A DNA stretch of 64,000 nt from Oryzias latipes (GCF_002234675.1 NC_019859.2:29396434-29460433), one strand, 5' to 3'. Numbered from the stretch's first letter, positions 35,702 through 48,018 are shown. The notes: generated by a model from the letters alone, not told the origin. Numbers and translations: made by a program.

Positions 35702-36744
35702 CAGTGGTGTCCAACCATTTTCAGACCACACACCGGTTTGATGTCAGACAATATTTTCACAGACCGCTAACGAAGATTCAATGAAACAAACTTGTTGGTT
35801 TGTAGAAGTTGTTTCTGATTTGTGAATAATTCAATAAAAGCAACTTTACTGGGTGTTTTTTTTTTTTACATAGAACACCATTATAACACTGAGAACTCAA
35901 CCAAGTCTCAGATCATCTTTCAGGCCAGAAAGATTTATCATATTTTTTTTACAAAAATCCTGATTCATTGTGTATTTTTTAACACAAAAGAACATTTTCT
36001 GTGCTCAAGTTTCTTGACAGATGCCTACCTACAGTAATTTTTTTCTTGCTGTAGGAAAATACATGAATGTCCCTTTTACAACTTTATGCAACTTTATTTA
36101 ATTGAATTTTCATTCTCTGTAAAATGTTTGTGGCTGTTTAAACTCTTAAACTTTATGACGAAGATTTTCCCTTTACCATCAAAGTGGATGCTAAAAACTG
36201 GACACCAACTTCAGCTGTGTCCGACTTTTATAGTGTGATGGATAAATAAAGCAAAATAAAATGACACAACTGCCGTTAAACTGGTATTTTCTAAAAATAA
36301 TAATAAACGTGAATCCACCGTGTCTGCAACGTTATGACCAGCATGTGTGAAACATTCAAAAGCCAGTTTCAGGCAGTGCGAGCAGATTCAGGTCCGTGAG
36401 AACAACTGTCTCCATAAATCAGTATTTGGAGGAAAACTCCTGGTTTTGTCTGTTAATACCAGCTTAGTTTTTTAAGTCGAAGGCTCTTCTTCGGTTTCTT
36501 CACTGACTCTTTTCTCCCCAAAGAAACTTTCCAAATACCTTTTATTATTTGTTTTTTTATTAGCTTTTTAGTATAGCTCTCTGTTGGCAAATGTTGTGGC
36601 CCAAGCGGGCTGCTTAAAGTCACGTGACTTTAAGTGTCAGAAAATAAACAAAAGGGAAATAACCAAAGTTAGTATATGCAGTATTTTCTATCTGTGCCCC
36701 GGTGACCAGTACCAGTCTGCGGGGCCGGGGTTTGGCGACCACTG
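35702..36744. mobile_element. hAT-type nonautonomous element
   Basis: The ends are CAGTGGTGTCCAACC and the inverted GGTTTGGCGACCACTG. Inner words ACACCGGTTTGATG and GACCAGTACCAGTCTGCGG suit a known hAT end pattern. Flanks CTGTACAG and CTCTGCAG agree at six of eight bases, suggesting an old 8-bp duplication. No transposase frame remains. Confidence 0.6.
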
Positions 36745-38587
36745 CTCTGCAGGACCAGAGTTCTCTTGTTTGATCAGGGGAGCTTTATGCAGAACCAAGA
36801 GGTTGATCAGAGGCAACCAGATCTGGACCAAACCAGGACCATTCTTTTGTTCTTTTTTCTTTCTTTACTGATCCTATCCATCAGAGGAGCACATGAGTAA
36901 GAGCTGATGGGCTGTCACGTTGGACAGATTTTACTGTAACAATAGGGGTCTATGAATCTTTGGACCCACGAGGTATATATTTATGTAACCCCTTTTGTAT
37001 TTGACTCTATTTTTCTTGTTGGACCGGACGGAAAAGAGAAAAATGAGAGACAGTGGGATATTAGAGATGGTAAACATACAAAAGTGGCGAGAAATAGAAA
37101 GGGGGGTTGAAGAAGTTAGAGGATGATTAAAAACTAGGAGGGGAAGAATAACAAAAAGAGGCAACAAGTTGCTCCAGATTTATCACTGTCAAATGCATAT
37201 TTTATCAAAACGGTTGGGCCTGACCACACTTACCCTCATCCACACACATTTACCTGTTGGCTCCAAAAACCATCACACGCATAAACATTAACAAACACCA
37301 TAGAGCAGCTAACAATCATACTTATGCATACAAGCAAACACATGTGGGGGTGGGTGGGGGGGGCATAGAATGTTCTATTTGGATTATTCTGATGTGGCAA
37401 AACAACAGCGGGCTGAACTTAATGAAGCTCAAATGTGAATCGATTGCCATTAATTATTTTTTGCATGTTTGTTTGTACACATATTTAATTTACTCTTTAT
37501 TATCTTTTAAAAAAAAATACAAGGAATCTAGTAAACGTCACCTGCACTGTTCAGTACCAGGTATTTATCTCTGAGTCACACTTGATGAGGTTTTGGATAA
37601 AGATGTTCTGGATCCAGTTTAGGTCAGAGAATCGGATCGGCCACCACAACTCATGAGATGAATCGAATTGTTATTAAAATGAATCGTTAAACCCCTACAA
37701 GGTACAGAGCCACACACACACAAATAAATAAATATATACAGGTATGCACACATATATGCACATTCACATGCAAATATGCGTGCACACACAAACACTTATT
37801 ACTCAAATCTTCCATGAAAGTTTCCATGAATCATGTTTTAAGAAGGTTGCAGTATCTGGAGGAAAGATTTATCACAAAAAAAACTCAAACCAGGAACTTC
37901 TTTCTGACGTGGTGCTGACCTCTGCACTGCTGTGCAGCTCAGTTTTAAGCCAGGTAAAAACCGTCACTTTCATTTCATAAGCCCTTGGTTAGAAAAAGAT
38001 GGCAAAGCTCATTGTCACATTAGATGAAACAGAAATAATGTGTAAAAGTGTATTTTTACTTCAACCACCTGGCAAGTGAGGTCCTGGTCTGGTTCTGTTC
38101 TGATCCAAAGCTTGTTTCTTCTGACGGTCCTCTTGATTCTGGAGGTGTGAAAGCTCATCTGATTCCAAGTCCAAGAGGTTTGTTTTTCCAGGAAATGATT
38201 TTAATTGCACAGCTTAAAGGGAGGCTACACCAAGTGATTAATACTTTACCCAGATTTAGCACCACTTCATAGCTTACAAATGTTATAATATGAAGCACTT
38301 CACTTGAATCATTTCAGAGGACTAGCCAACTAAAGTCTCTGGACTTGGGCCCTTCTTGAATTAAACAGGGGTGCTGCCATATTGGATAACTAGTGCTGCC
38401 ATCTATGGGATGAAGCAAAACCCATGCAAGAGAGGCCCAAGTGCAGGAATTTTGCACTTAATGCATTTTAAATGTAAAGCATAGTCAATACATTACAATA
38501 TACTTGGGATTAGCTGACCCTGTTTTGTTGCATTTTGATAACCAGCTAAACCAATCCATATCATAAAACTGCCACCACAGGCTTAAC
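36745..38587. other. Intergenic, nothing firm
   Basis: Contains a short CACA/ATAA simple region near 37710-37800 and a fragment at 37600-37700 related to the 21559 element. No gene was supported. Confidence 0.35.
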
Positions 38588-39124
38588 CCATTGACTGTAT
38601 TACATAAAACTGGACGGATCGTGTGTGACGTCACCCATAGAAAACCAGTTCCAACCAGTTGAAGTCAATTCAGTTGCCATTCTTTCACGATGTGTCCATC
38701 GCCACGTCCATCGCCACGTTGGAACCAGACATCCTCAGTAAGCCGTGATTGGTCCATCTACATTTCTATGCCAACGACTCTCTCCAATCAGGAGTGAGCA
38801 TGTTAGAAGGCACACCCCTTCCGAAATGCAGGCTCTGGAAAACCTGTCAATCAAGCGCTTCAAACATTCGACGCCAGGCCACCTAGCTAAATGTCGGCAT
38901 CTGATTGGTCAGTTTATAACTTAAATAACTTATGTAACAGCAAAAATACGACAAAAAATGGGATTAGCAAGAGCATTTTGATAAAAGGTATCAGAGTCAG
39001 AATGGTTATTCTGACAAACAGATGTTTGTTTCTCTATAGAAGTCAATGGGATTTTGGCTTTTTGGAAACAGTGGGTAATTCCTATTTGGAACTTGTGTGT
39101 GTGTGGGGGGGGGGGGGGGGGGGG
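38588..39124. repeat. Undescribed interspersed repeat, copy 2, ending in a G-run
   Basis: Same order of words as 29318-29872: CATTGACTGTATTACATAAA, CACGTTGGAACCAGAC, GGTCAGTTTATAACTTAAAT, ATAGAAGTCAATGGGATTTT, then a G-run at about 39106-39124. A GCCACGTCCATC segment is duplicated at about 38700-38715. Confidence 0.65.
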
Positions 39125-40488
39125 TTATTCCAGTTCACATTAACTGTCAATGGCTGAAGAAAAACTGACACCTCCTTTGGTGTCTGAGGCACCTCCTTGC
39201 TCATCTTCTCTCACTGTTGTTATGTGCTGGGACTGTAGAGGGCTGAGAAGTTATTTTTGAAACAAACTCTTTTTCGTTTTCTAGCAAGTCTTGTTACTTT
39301 CGCAAACCAAGCAGACTTTTGCAGGTGACTCTCCAGAGACCCAACCTGTGGCATCCAAGGCCAAAAGTGAGCCTGAAGTCAAAGCCGAGACTCCAGGATG
39401 AAAGCCTTGCATCAATCATCTCTCTGATTGTCTGCATGTTTAGCTGTCAGATCATTTGCCATAAAGCTGAGCGTGTTTCCAGAAATGCTGCGTTTTCCTT
39501 CAGTGAGACGCTTCTTCAGGGTTCACCAAGAATCTGTCAGTGAGAACCAGAGACTTTAGTGCCTGTTCTGAGTTCAGATGTTTAAATGGAATGTTAGGCA
39601 GCATAAAGTCTTCCTTCAGCTGCTTCTTCAGCTATGATGAGAAGGAAGAGCCTCAGTGCCTGTTTTGGGTTAACATTGTTGCAACACAGCAGCAGTGCAT
39701 AATTACAACAGGTGGTTGAAAAGTTTTCCCTCCCGAAAGCCGCAGAGGTTTGGACTCTACACACTAACACCCTCTCTGCTCTGCTTTTCCTGACGGGGAT
39801 GTGCACCTTTCCAGCTCCCGACCAGGACCAGGACCTCTGCATAAATGCTCATCTGTTCAGATATTCAGTCACGTCTTTTCTAAAAATAACCATTGTGCAT
39901 CCTTGCCAAAAGGTCTCCTTTGTGCTCCGCTCTCCTCTCCAGCGTGTCCAGAGAAGGTTTGCTGCTCGCGCTCTGATACCAGAGCTCTCTATCAGCAAAC
40001 TGGGATTCAGATGAGAAAAACAGCGTTGGAGGCTAATAGAAGAGGAAGGAGTGGAGGTAAAACTTGGAACCGCGTCAAGTCTTCTCAAAAATCGTTAAAA
40101 GGCCGGAAAAGCGGCTCACTGGAGAATTCAGGAGGTGAGGCAGCCGACAGTTTGGTATGTAACAAAGTGCAGTTAAAAAAAGGAGCTTTTGATCCCATTT
40201 CAGAGGCAGACCTTTCATGTTCACTCTGGAGAGTTTGAGCCAAACCTCCCTGACGGGTCATTTTGAGCAAATGTCGTTTGTGTTTGCAGAGACATCCTTG
40301 CTTCTAAGTGGTGAGTGGCTGCATCAAATGCTCCCCTCAGCTCCTGAAGCCGTGGATTAGGGTCTGATGAGTCTGAACACTGCAGGAGGTCAAACACGGC
40401 GAGAGCTGAACCGGCCTGCGACACCCAGCTATGAAATACAGTTCAGGTGGGGGGATTGAGATCACATGAATTCAAATCATGGATTCAC
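39125..40488. other. Intergenic, nothing recognised
   Basis: No supported gene. Several short open frames overlap on both strands without family resemblance. Confidence 0.35.
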
Positions 40489-40496
40489 TGGAAAAC

Positions 40497-40817
40497 CAAC
40501 CCAGTCTCATCCTAAAATGTGTAGTAGCTACATTTGTCCACATGGAAATACGTGAGAGTTTTACAAAAACGGCCCCTAAGTCCTTAAAAAATCTTGTTTT
40601 GTGTGATTTTCTACCGAAAAATGAACGAGCATCCGCCATGTTTTTTTCACGGCAGGCAAAAGCTCAGAAGTCACGTGATCCTGAGAAGGCTAATAGAAAA
40701 TGAATAGGAAAATGAAACGTAAGTGTCTCACAAGTTAGGGGCCGTTTTTGTAAAACTCTCACGTATTTCCAAGTGGACAAATGTAAATACTACACATTTT
40801 AGGATGAGACTGGGTTG
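40497..40817. mobile_element. MITE with ~80-bp inverted repeats and 8-bp target duplication
   Basis: The arms 40497-40579 and 40735-40817 are nearly perfect reverse complements, starting CAACCCAGTCTCATCCTAAA. A perfect direct repeat TGGAAAAC flanks the element (40489-40496, 40818-40825). The 8-bp size suggests hAT mobilisation. The 155-bp centre is unrelated to the arms. Confidence 0.9.
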
Positions 40818-40825
40818 TGGAAAAC

Positions 40826-42415
40826 TCAACCATCAAAGCCCAGATGAGGCGAGCACGCCTATGTTGATACAAACCAAACAACAATGTGTTGTGAGTAAAC
40901 CCGATGAGAGAACAGCCCAACACACACACACATTCACACATTTAGGGGGGAGGAGGGGGGGTCAAAATCAACTCTGGAAACTTCCAGAACCCAAATGCTT
41001 TAGCTTCTGCATCAGTGTCTTTACTGAAGCTGTCACTGATTCCTGACACATTTGTTCACTGAGCAGCACGCAGGGTAGGCAGGCTGAATGAGTCTGTGGT
41101 GGCATGGTTTTTTTAAAGGTACCAAAACCACAGAAGCTACTGAAGATATGAACTTTGCATCTTACATAGAAATTCTCAAACAGTTTTTGCCTGCAGTCGT
41201 GAGTTTGTAAAATTTTCAGCAAAGAAATGAAACCAAACAAGTCTACTTTGATCTCCTGAAAGTTTGGCTACAAAACCATCTCAGCTTTTTGTCACATTCT
41301 GAGATTGTTCACAAAAAGCTTTGTCAAAATTTCATGTTTTAAATCACCACTAAAAGAAAAGTTTTTTTTTTATTTTTTTTTAAAAACCTACAGGAATCTG
41401 GACACTGTCTGGTTATGGGAACACAAATTCTCCTGACTCGAATTGTATTTTAAACAAACGTGTCATTTTTCGTTCCACTGACTAAATGTAACCGTTATTC
41501 TCTTTACAGATTGTTTTGTTTATGTTGAGGGAGGCTGTTTTGCAGAGTGACATTTAAGCAGAAGTCACCATTTCTTTTTACTTTTATAAACTGTACGATT
41601 GTAATTGCTTCATAAAAATGTTTTTTGAAAGGTTCTGCCTTATTTAAACCTTTTATGTTCAAACATGGAATATCAGCCCTGCCCCATGTTTAGACAATAT
41701 TTAAATTCTTAGAGCATTCCCATTTTGGTTTGTTAATATTCTAAAACTGAGTCCAAACCTGTTGAAGTTTGAGCTGATAACCCCACAGATGTTCCTCCAG
41801 GTCCAGAAGACTCTAAAAAGCTCTTCACGAAATTACTCAACATTTGAATTTAAACTATTTATTGTTTTTTTTTTATTCTGGAAAAAAATATCTGAAATCC
41901 CAAAAACATTAGATAGATAAATTTTTATATATTAAAAATACGAATTTATACTAATTTTGTCGGAATAAATGCAAGAAACATTTTTAGAAAACCTAAAGGT
42001 ATAGGAAACAGAGTTTTTTCTGTCAAAACTGTTGTCATATTGTGACTAAAAGGTCACCAAAGTTCGTAGCTAAAATGAGGGACACGGCGGCGCCCACAGC
42101 AGAAACAGGAGCTGGCCAGCCGTCGTGCTTAAGGAGGACAAACTGCGTTGCCATGACGATGAGGTCCGTTCGGGATGCGGGACGACAGGAGAGTCTCTGG
42201 GAAATGGATCTAAAACTGAACTTTTATCCTAAAAAAAAGGTTTTTGTATTTAGAACGAATGATTTCACGTTCGATGGAAGCTGAATTATATTCCCGTTTT
42301 TGGTAGTCATATTCCCACAGGAGCTGTGAAAAGAACAATTTACCTTAGCTCTGAAGAACCATCTTCTGCTAAGCCTTCGATAAAAGTCTCCTGATCAGTG
42401 ATTGTGTGGTCTAAT
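40826..42415. other. Intergenic, AT-rich
   Basis: No supported gene or repeat was seen. Confidence 0.35.
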
Positions 42416-42419
42416 TTGA

Positions 42420-42870
42420 TTATCACACATGTGGATTTCATATTTGTTCAACTGTTGCTTCATATGAGTCAAAAAGTGACAGAATTGGGGGCTGAACTGT
42501 TCCAGGTGGCAAAATCCCCCGTTCCCGTGTCCCCCTGGAACTAATAAGGCAGTCCATTTTCACCCTTTGAGTCCCTGCATCGGCTGGAATGACTGATTTA
42601 CGGCTGAGACGCAGCCCAAACTCAAACAATTATACATGTGCTGTATTTCACCCTCATATAGCTGCTCTGTGTGAACACTTTCCCATCGTGTTCGCACTGG
42701 CCCGCGTTCATGAGCCTCTCAGAGTGAGTCCAGAAATCTGTTCTGCCTCATTAGGACAATAATCTGATTTGAGGTTGGGAGAGTGTAAACCTACACTGCT
42801 TAGAGTTCTGATCTCATTTGAAGCCTCGGCACAGCCAAAGAAATGCTGCCGAGGTCCTGCACGGGGACTA
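42420..42870. promoter_or_regulatory. Candidate conserved noncoding element upstream of fgf8
   Basis: A repeat-free block 1.4-1.8 kb upstream of the fgf8 start contains ATATGAGTCAAAAAGTGACA, GGAATGACTGATTTACGG and AGGACAATAATCTGATTTGA. The texture suits an enhancer; no alignment was available. Confidence 0.3.
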
Positions 42871-43139
42871 GCATTCGGGTCGGGTTTTTTTGGGGGGTGG
42901 GGGTGTACAGTCTGGTTGAGGCAAAAGGGACATTTGTGAGGTTGACATCTATAGTTAGATGATCACCTCAGATGGACTCACGTGATGCACGTGCGTTTCT
43001 GATTTGAACAGGACAAATGCGCGTATTAACATTTCTTCCTCAGTGAGATAAAAAGTCATCTTTGGTAAATTTAAGCGACATGAAAAAGACAAATTAAATG
43101 TTGTTTTTGTGTGTTCAATGTAAAACAGCGTCACGGTGC

Positions 43140-44244
43140 AGAGATCACACATTGAAGGCGCAGAACTGCTGCTCCAAACCAGAGAGGCGCGCGACGGCGG
43201 CGCAGCGCAGGCCCAGAAATCTCTTCCCAGGCTGAGAAAAGGGCTGTAGTCCGTGGCGCAGCCCTCACATGTTATGAGAAAACCATAGTGCGTTCACGTG
43301 GAATCCACACTACTCACAGAGGCAGGGTAAGAAAGCACATCCAGGTTTCTGCTGCGCTCCGCGGGGACACCAAACAACCTCCGAGCTGAAGTCGAGGAAG
43401 AACCACGAAACTGATTGAAGAGTTTCCTAAATACGCGCTTCACGTTTTCCAATGCACACATTTCTGCTTAAATTGTGGGAGAGTGTCCTGTCATATCTTT
43501 GAGCTCTCTCAAGAAACAGCAAATAATTAGGAGCTTTACATAAATTAGACATCATTAATGAAGTTCTCGTGCTGATTAGCAGGAAAAAGCTCCGCGTCTT
43601 CATGACAGCAGCAGCAGTCCGCGCAGCATGAAGCTTTGAGGTGAATGTTTATGGATTTACAGGCAGACAGTTTCAGGTTGAGCACTTCAATCAGTGTTGC
43701 GTTTCATCTTGGCTGCAGCCTGCACGCTCCGCCTGCTCCCAGCAAAGAAAATCGACTTTCCCGTAAGTTGGAGTCTTTAAATGTGGACGCGCAGATGCTG
43801 TTTGCTCTCAGGACGCACCACAAGGATCAGTCGGAGTGTGCTGGAGCTCCACCGCGAAAGACAGCCGCTGGGGCGAAGTAACCGGACGCGCTTCAGCCTG
43901 GAAGTCTCGCGCTCTGTCAAAGCTGCCAAAGAGGAAGGTTCCTGTCAGAAAGCATCACGGAGTGGCACAAAGAGGATGTGATGGTTCGGTGACGGCGACG
44001 CGCTCCCCGGAGTTTGAACGCATCCAAGACTTTGTGAACTTGTTCAGTCTGCGCGCGGAGCGGCTGCGGACCGCGCGCCTGAACCCGAGACGCGTTTGGA
44101 TATCTTAATTGCCGCGGGTCTCCCTGTTCGTAGGTGCGCAGGGGCGGTGAAGGTCAGCTTAAATCGCATCAGGAGAAGCTTTCTTTCCAGTTTCAGCACT
44201 GGATGAGCGGAATATTCATGAAGCAGTATCTGAACTTCTGCAGG
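43140..44244 (+). promoter_or_regulatory. Presumed fgf8 promoter and 5' UTR
   Basis: GC and CpG rise here just upstream of the fgf8 start codon. At 43515-43590 there is a dense cluster of homeodomain-type words (AATAATTAGG, CATTAATGAA, TGATTAGC). No TATA box could be chosen and the transcription start was not located. Any 5' noncoding exon is undetermined. Confidence 0.45.
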
Positions 44245-45875
44245 ATGAGGCTGAGAGCATCGAGGTTAGGTTATCTGTAAGTAAAGGCGCCAAAGTTGGT
44301 GAGTTTTTATTAAAACAAAACTATTTATTTTGAAGCCATTTTTGTGTTTTCTGCTGTACCACAGGTTCCTTCAGTTGGCGGCGCTTTGCTTTTACGCACA
44401 GGTAACTCCTGCTCTTACCTCCATTAACTCGGAAGAATTCAAATGTCTTCATTCATATGAGAAAAACTGCGACAACGTCTCATTAAGAGCAACTGGCATC
44501 AATTCAAACATCTTGAAAAATGCAGAGCTGCGCTCTGAAAGGTGATCGTTAAAACACATGTGGACGGGGGCGGGGGAGTCACGGCGGGGTGAAAGATCAG
44601 CGGCGCTCAAATCAAGAGTGACATGAAAGCGTCTCCGTGCGGCCCGCCGGGGGCTCGGCCCGCCTGACTGACACCGTCAGTCACGCAGCTGCGTCTCCTC
44701 TGCTGTCCCGCAGAACTCCGTGCAGTCTCCTCCGAACTTCAAGCAGCATGTGACGGAGCAGAGCCGGCTGTCGGACCGCATGAGCCGCAGGCTGACCCGA
44801 ACCTACCAGCTGTACAGCAGAACCAGCGGGAAGCACGTCCAGGTTCTGGCCAACAGGAGGGTCAACGCCAACGGGGACGACGGCGCGGCTCACGGTAAAG
44901 ATGAAAACGTCTGAGCAGCTGTATCAATTTTATGCTGGGGGGGGGGGTGAAGCAGCTTTTGGTGTTTTCTTCTCATCTGTCTGTGGACTTCAGCACAAAC
45001 TCATCTCTGTACACCAACCAACCTTCTGTCCTCCACTCCTGGGTTTCCAGGGGTTAGTCTGTCTGACTGTCCCCTTCACCCCCCCCCCCCCCCCCCTTTA
45101 TACTTGAGACAGTGAAACCCTAAAGCTGCTCAGACCCGAGCGTTCTGGAAGGCCTCAGCAACAATCAGGGGGTCCTTCATGTCAGTGTCAGGACTCGGTG
45201 GTTCTCCCACATCCATGAATGTCCCGTTTCCTGATGAGGAGGTGCGTCTCTGAATCATCTGCCTCCCCGTTGTCGTTACAGCAAAGCTGGAGGTGGAGAC
45301 GGACTCCTTTGGAAGTCGTGTTCGCATTAAAGGAATGAAGACGGGATACTACATATGCATGAACAGGAAAGGGAAGCTGATTGGAAAGGTAATCGGAATT
45401 TTGACGTTTGTTGACATTCCAGATCCGCTGAGCTTGTCAGACACCAACATTAGATTTGGGGAATTTTCGCAGCACCTCTGAAGGCTTCCCTGAACATTTG
45501 ATTGTCTGAATAAAAGAGTGGTGTTTTTCGGAAACATCTGAGCCCCCCTCCCTCCCCCTGCTTTTGTCCTCTCTGCAGAGGAAAGGACGAGGCAAAGACT
45601 GCATCTTCACCGAGATTGTTCTGGAGAACAACTACACGGCACTCCAGAACGCCAAGTACGAGGGCTGGTACATGGCTTTCACGCGCAAGGGCCGCCCAAG
45701 GAAGGCCTCCAAGACCAAGCAGCACCAGAGGGAGGCCCACTTCATGAAGCGCCTCCCGAGGGGGCACCTGCTGAGTGAAAGGAGGCCGTTTGATACGCTT
45801 CCTCTGCCCGTCCCCGTTCAGCCTTTCAGCAAGCGGACTAAGCACTCCCATCAGCTGCGCTCGGAGGGTCGCTGA
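44245..45875 (+). CDS. fgf8b: Fibroblast growth factor 8 (fgf8b-like), complete
   Basis: This is a secreted FGF-family ligand that signals through FGF receptors at the midbrain-hindbrain organiser, limb/fin ridge and other centres. Five in-phase exons: 44245-44276, 44365-44401, 44714-44894, 45282-45388 and 45579-45875, giving 217 residues. The start [20 protein letters not shown] is a signal peptide split over exons 1-2. The core has [56 protein letters not shown] and [19 protein letters not shown], with one NYT glycosylation sequon; it ends in a basic KRTKHSHQ tail. Exon 3 also offers the FGF8a-type acceptor at 44747. The MRLR start excludes the Fgf17/Fgf18 type. The b assignment rests on the [12 protein letters not shown] tail and the absence of fbxw4 next door, so the paralogue letter is less sure than the family. 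Confidence 0.93.
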
Positions 45876-46280
45876 GGGACAAGCGGCACAGCAGAGGCGC
45901 CGCCGACAGCTCCAGACTGGAGGGAAACCTGCATGTACGCCTAAGTGCCCGAAGGCCTCGTTTGTGGATTTACTGAGTAATTCTTGGTACTGAATTGTAG
46001 ATAAACTATCTAATCTGCTAGTTATTTCCAATTCAGATGATCATGGGGGGGGGGGGGGTCTCCTCAACAAAACTGTCCTGGATGAGAGTTTGGGGGCAGA
46101 AAACTGCATCAGAGAATGTTTGAAAGGAGGGAAGTAGACGTGGCAGCTATCTGGGCTTCCAGCATCTGAGTCCCGCCTCACCTGTGGGACACGTAACCTG
46201 TTCTTTTCTACATATATGAATATATTTTTACTGTAAAAATGTAAATCAAATATTTATTGTAGAGTGTATATTAAAACCAC
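45876..46280 (+). other. fgf8 3' UTR
   Basis: Sequence after the stop leads to a TATTTATTGTAGAG stretch and an ATTAAA signal near 46270-46275, which could end the transcript. A G-run lies at about 46045-46058. Confidence 0.5.
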
Positions 46281-46369
46281 TAAAGAAAAGGTCCAGGCCG
46301 AGCTCTGGTGTTTTGGAAAGTCACCCCCTCCTAAAAAATACCTTCTTTTTTTTTCTCCTGGTCTTCTTC

Positions 46370-47545
46370 GCACTGAAGACCCAGATAACTGAGGGGCAAT
46401 ATCTGTGACAGGCTGCTGAATTCAATGTGCTCAGCAAGTGAGACCCGGGCCTGAATGGCCCGAGCTATGCATTAAAAGCGATGAGGTCAGCCCACCATTT
46501 CGGCTCAGACAAAAGTTACCACCATGTAGTTGCATTTCTCACGATCGCACACCGTAACCCTCAGATCAAATGAGCCCTTTGTGGAACCTCATATAAAAGG
46601 GCATGTTATACAATAGTGGGTTCGAATAATAACACGAGGAGGGGTCAGTTATCAAAAAGAAGCCAGTCACACAGGGAGGGGCGACGGGGGGGGGTTACAG
46701 CTTGCAGAGAAAGCACCGGGGTCTGTGTGGCAAAATGTGGCATCGACTGAAAGAGGGGGAATGGCTGGGAAGAGGCATTCGGGAATGAAAGGGAGGCAGA
46801 AAAGAAGCCCTCTTCCCAGAAGCAGCTGAGCATGACCGTCGGAGGCCAAACGACAGGGGAGGAGGACGATCCGGAGCGCAGCCGCTCCCTGCCTGCCCGT
46901 CTGCTGCAGTCAAAAAACGACAGATTTCATCTTCCTGGTAGAAGAAAACATCACATCCCTCCAAATAATCTGGACATACGGGAGCACAGAGTGCCTCAAA
47001 TGTGTTTGTCTTGCATCTGCAGAAAGACAAAGCACAATGACCTGTGGTTTGGTCTCCGCGAGCGGCACTTGCTTTCTGGGTTTGGACAAGCAGAAAAAAA
47101 TGCTAGGAATCATAAGCTGTACTTAAATCCAAGAGTCTCACTCGAAGGCCCTCTTCAGGCTGCCTTCAGGTTTTTCTTTGAACTGAATCAGACAGTAAAC
47201 AAAAGTGCAGCCTGTTTCTTCATGCTGCAAACATGCCAGGATGCAAACTGCTGGGCAAAGGTGCCTCAGACGTCTGCTGTCAGCTGTCAGCTCCGCGTTT
47301 CTGGGAATCAGAATCAACCAAATGCAAATTTCAAACCATCAGGTACAAGAGAACAAAACGTGTGAACATCCTTGGAGGGATCAAAATGCTTTGTTTGGAA
47401 AATGTAAAGATGTGGGATTTCACTTTCGGACAAGTTCTGAAACTCGTACATTTAGGAACATGGAGGTATTTTGCTGTTAATGTCCAGATTGCAATCAAAA
47501 CAGAAGCGGGGGGAAAACTTGAGGTGGTTTCTGCAGGCGTGTGAA
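46370..47545. promoter_or_regulatory. Candidate conserved noncoding block between fgf8 and dpcd
   Basis: A repeat-free stretch holds the palindrome CGGGCCTGAATGGCCCG, CTATGCATTAAAAGCGATG and AGCAAGTGAGACCCGGGCC. It lies where fbxw4 would be in tetrapods. A 177-codon open frame (46832-47365) matches nothing I know and is more likely chance. Confidence 0.3.
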
Positions 47546-47871
47546 CAAAAGCTCTGGAGGAAATGAGGCTGTGAGGCTGTGAATGCAGCCCCCGCTCTCA
47601 GCCAGAGCTCACTGGGCTTTGCAGTCCCCCTCAGTCGTCCCCCTCAGCTCCTTCAGCTCCTTCAGCAGTTCCTGCTCCCCCGTTAGGATCTCTTTTGGCT
47701 TCTTGTACTGGAAAAGAAGAAGACATTTCTCATTATCATACATCTCTGGCGGCTTCAAAACAATCCGTGAAACACAGAGAAAATGTGACACATTCAACAT
47801 CAGGCAAAAGCTCTGGTTGGAAGGACATCAGTCTAAAAAAAAGGAGACTGGATGGTTTTTTTTCCAGATTA

Positions 47872-48018
<147 letters not shown>

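Noticed and set aside
46832..47365. 177-codon open frame between fgf8 and dpcd, considered as an fbxw4 remnant
   Set aside because: No F-box or WD40-type residues; treated as noncoding sequence.
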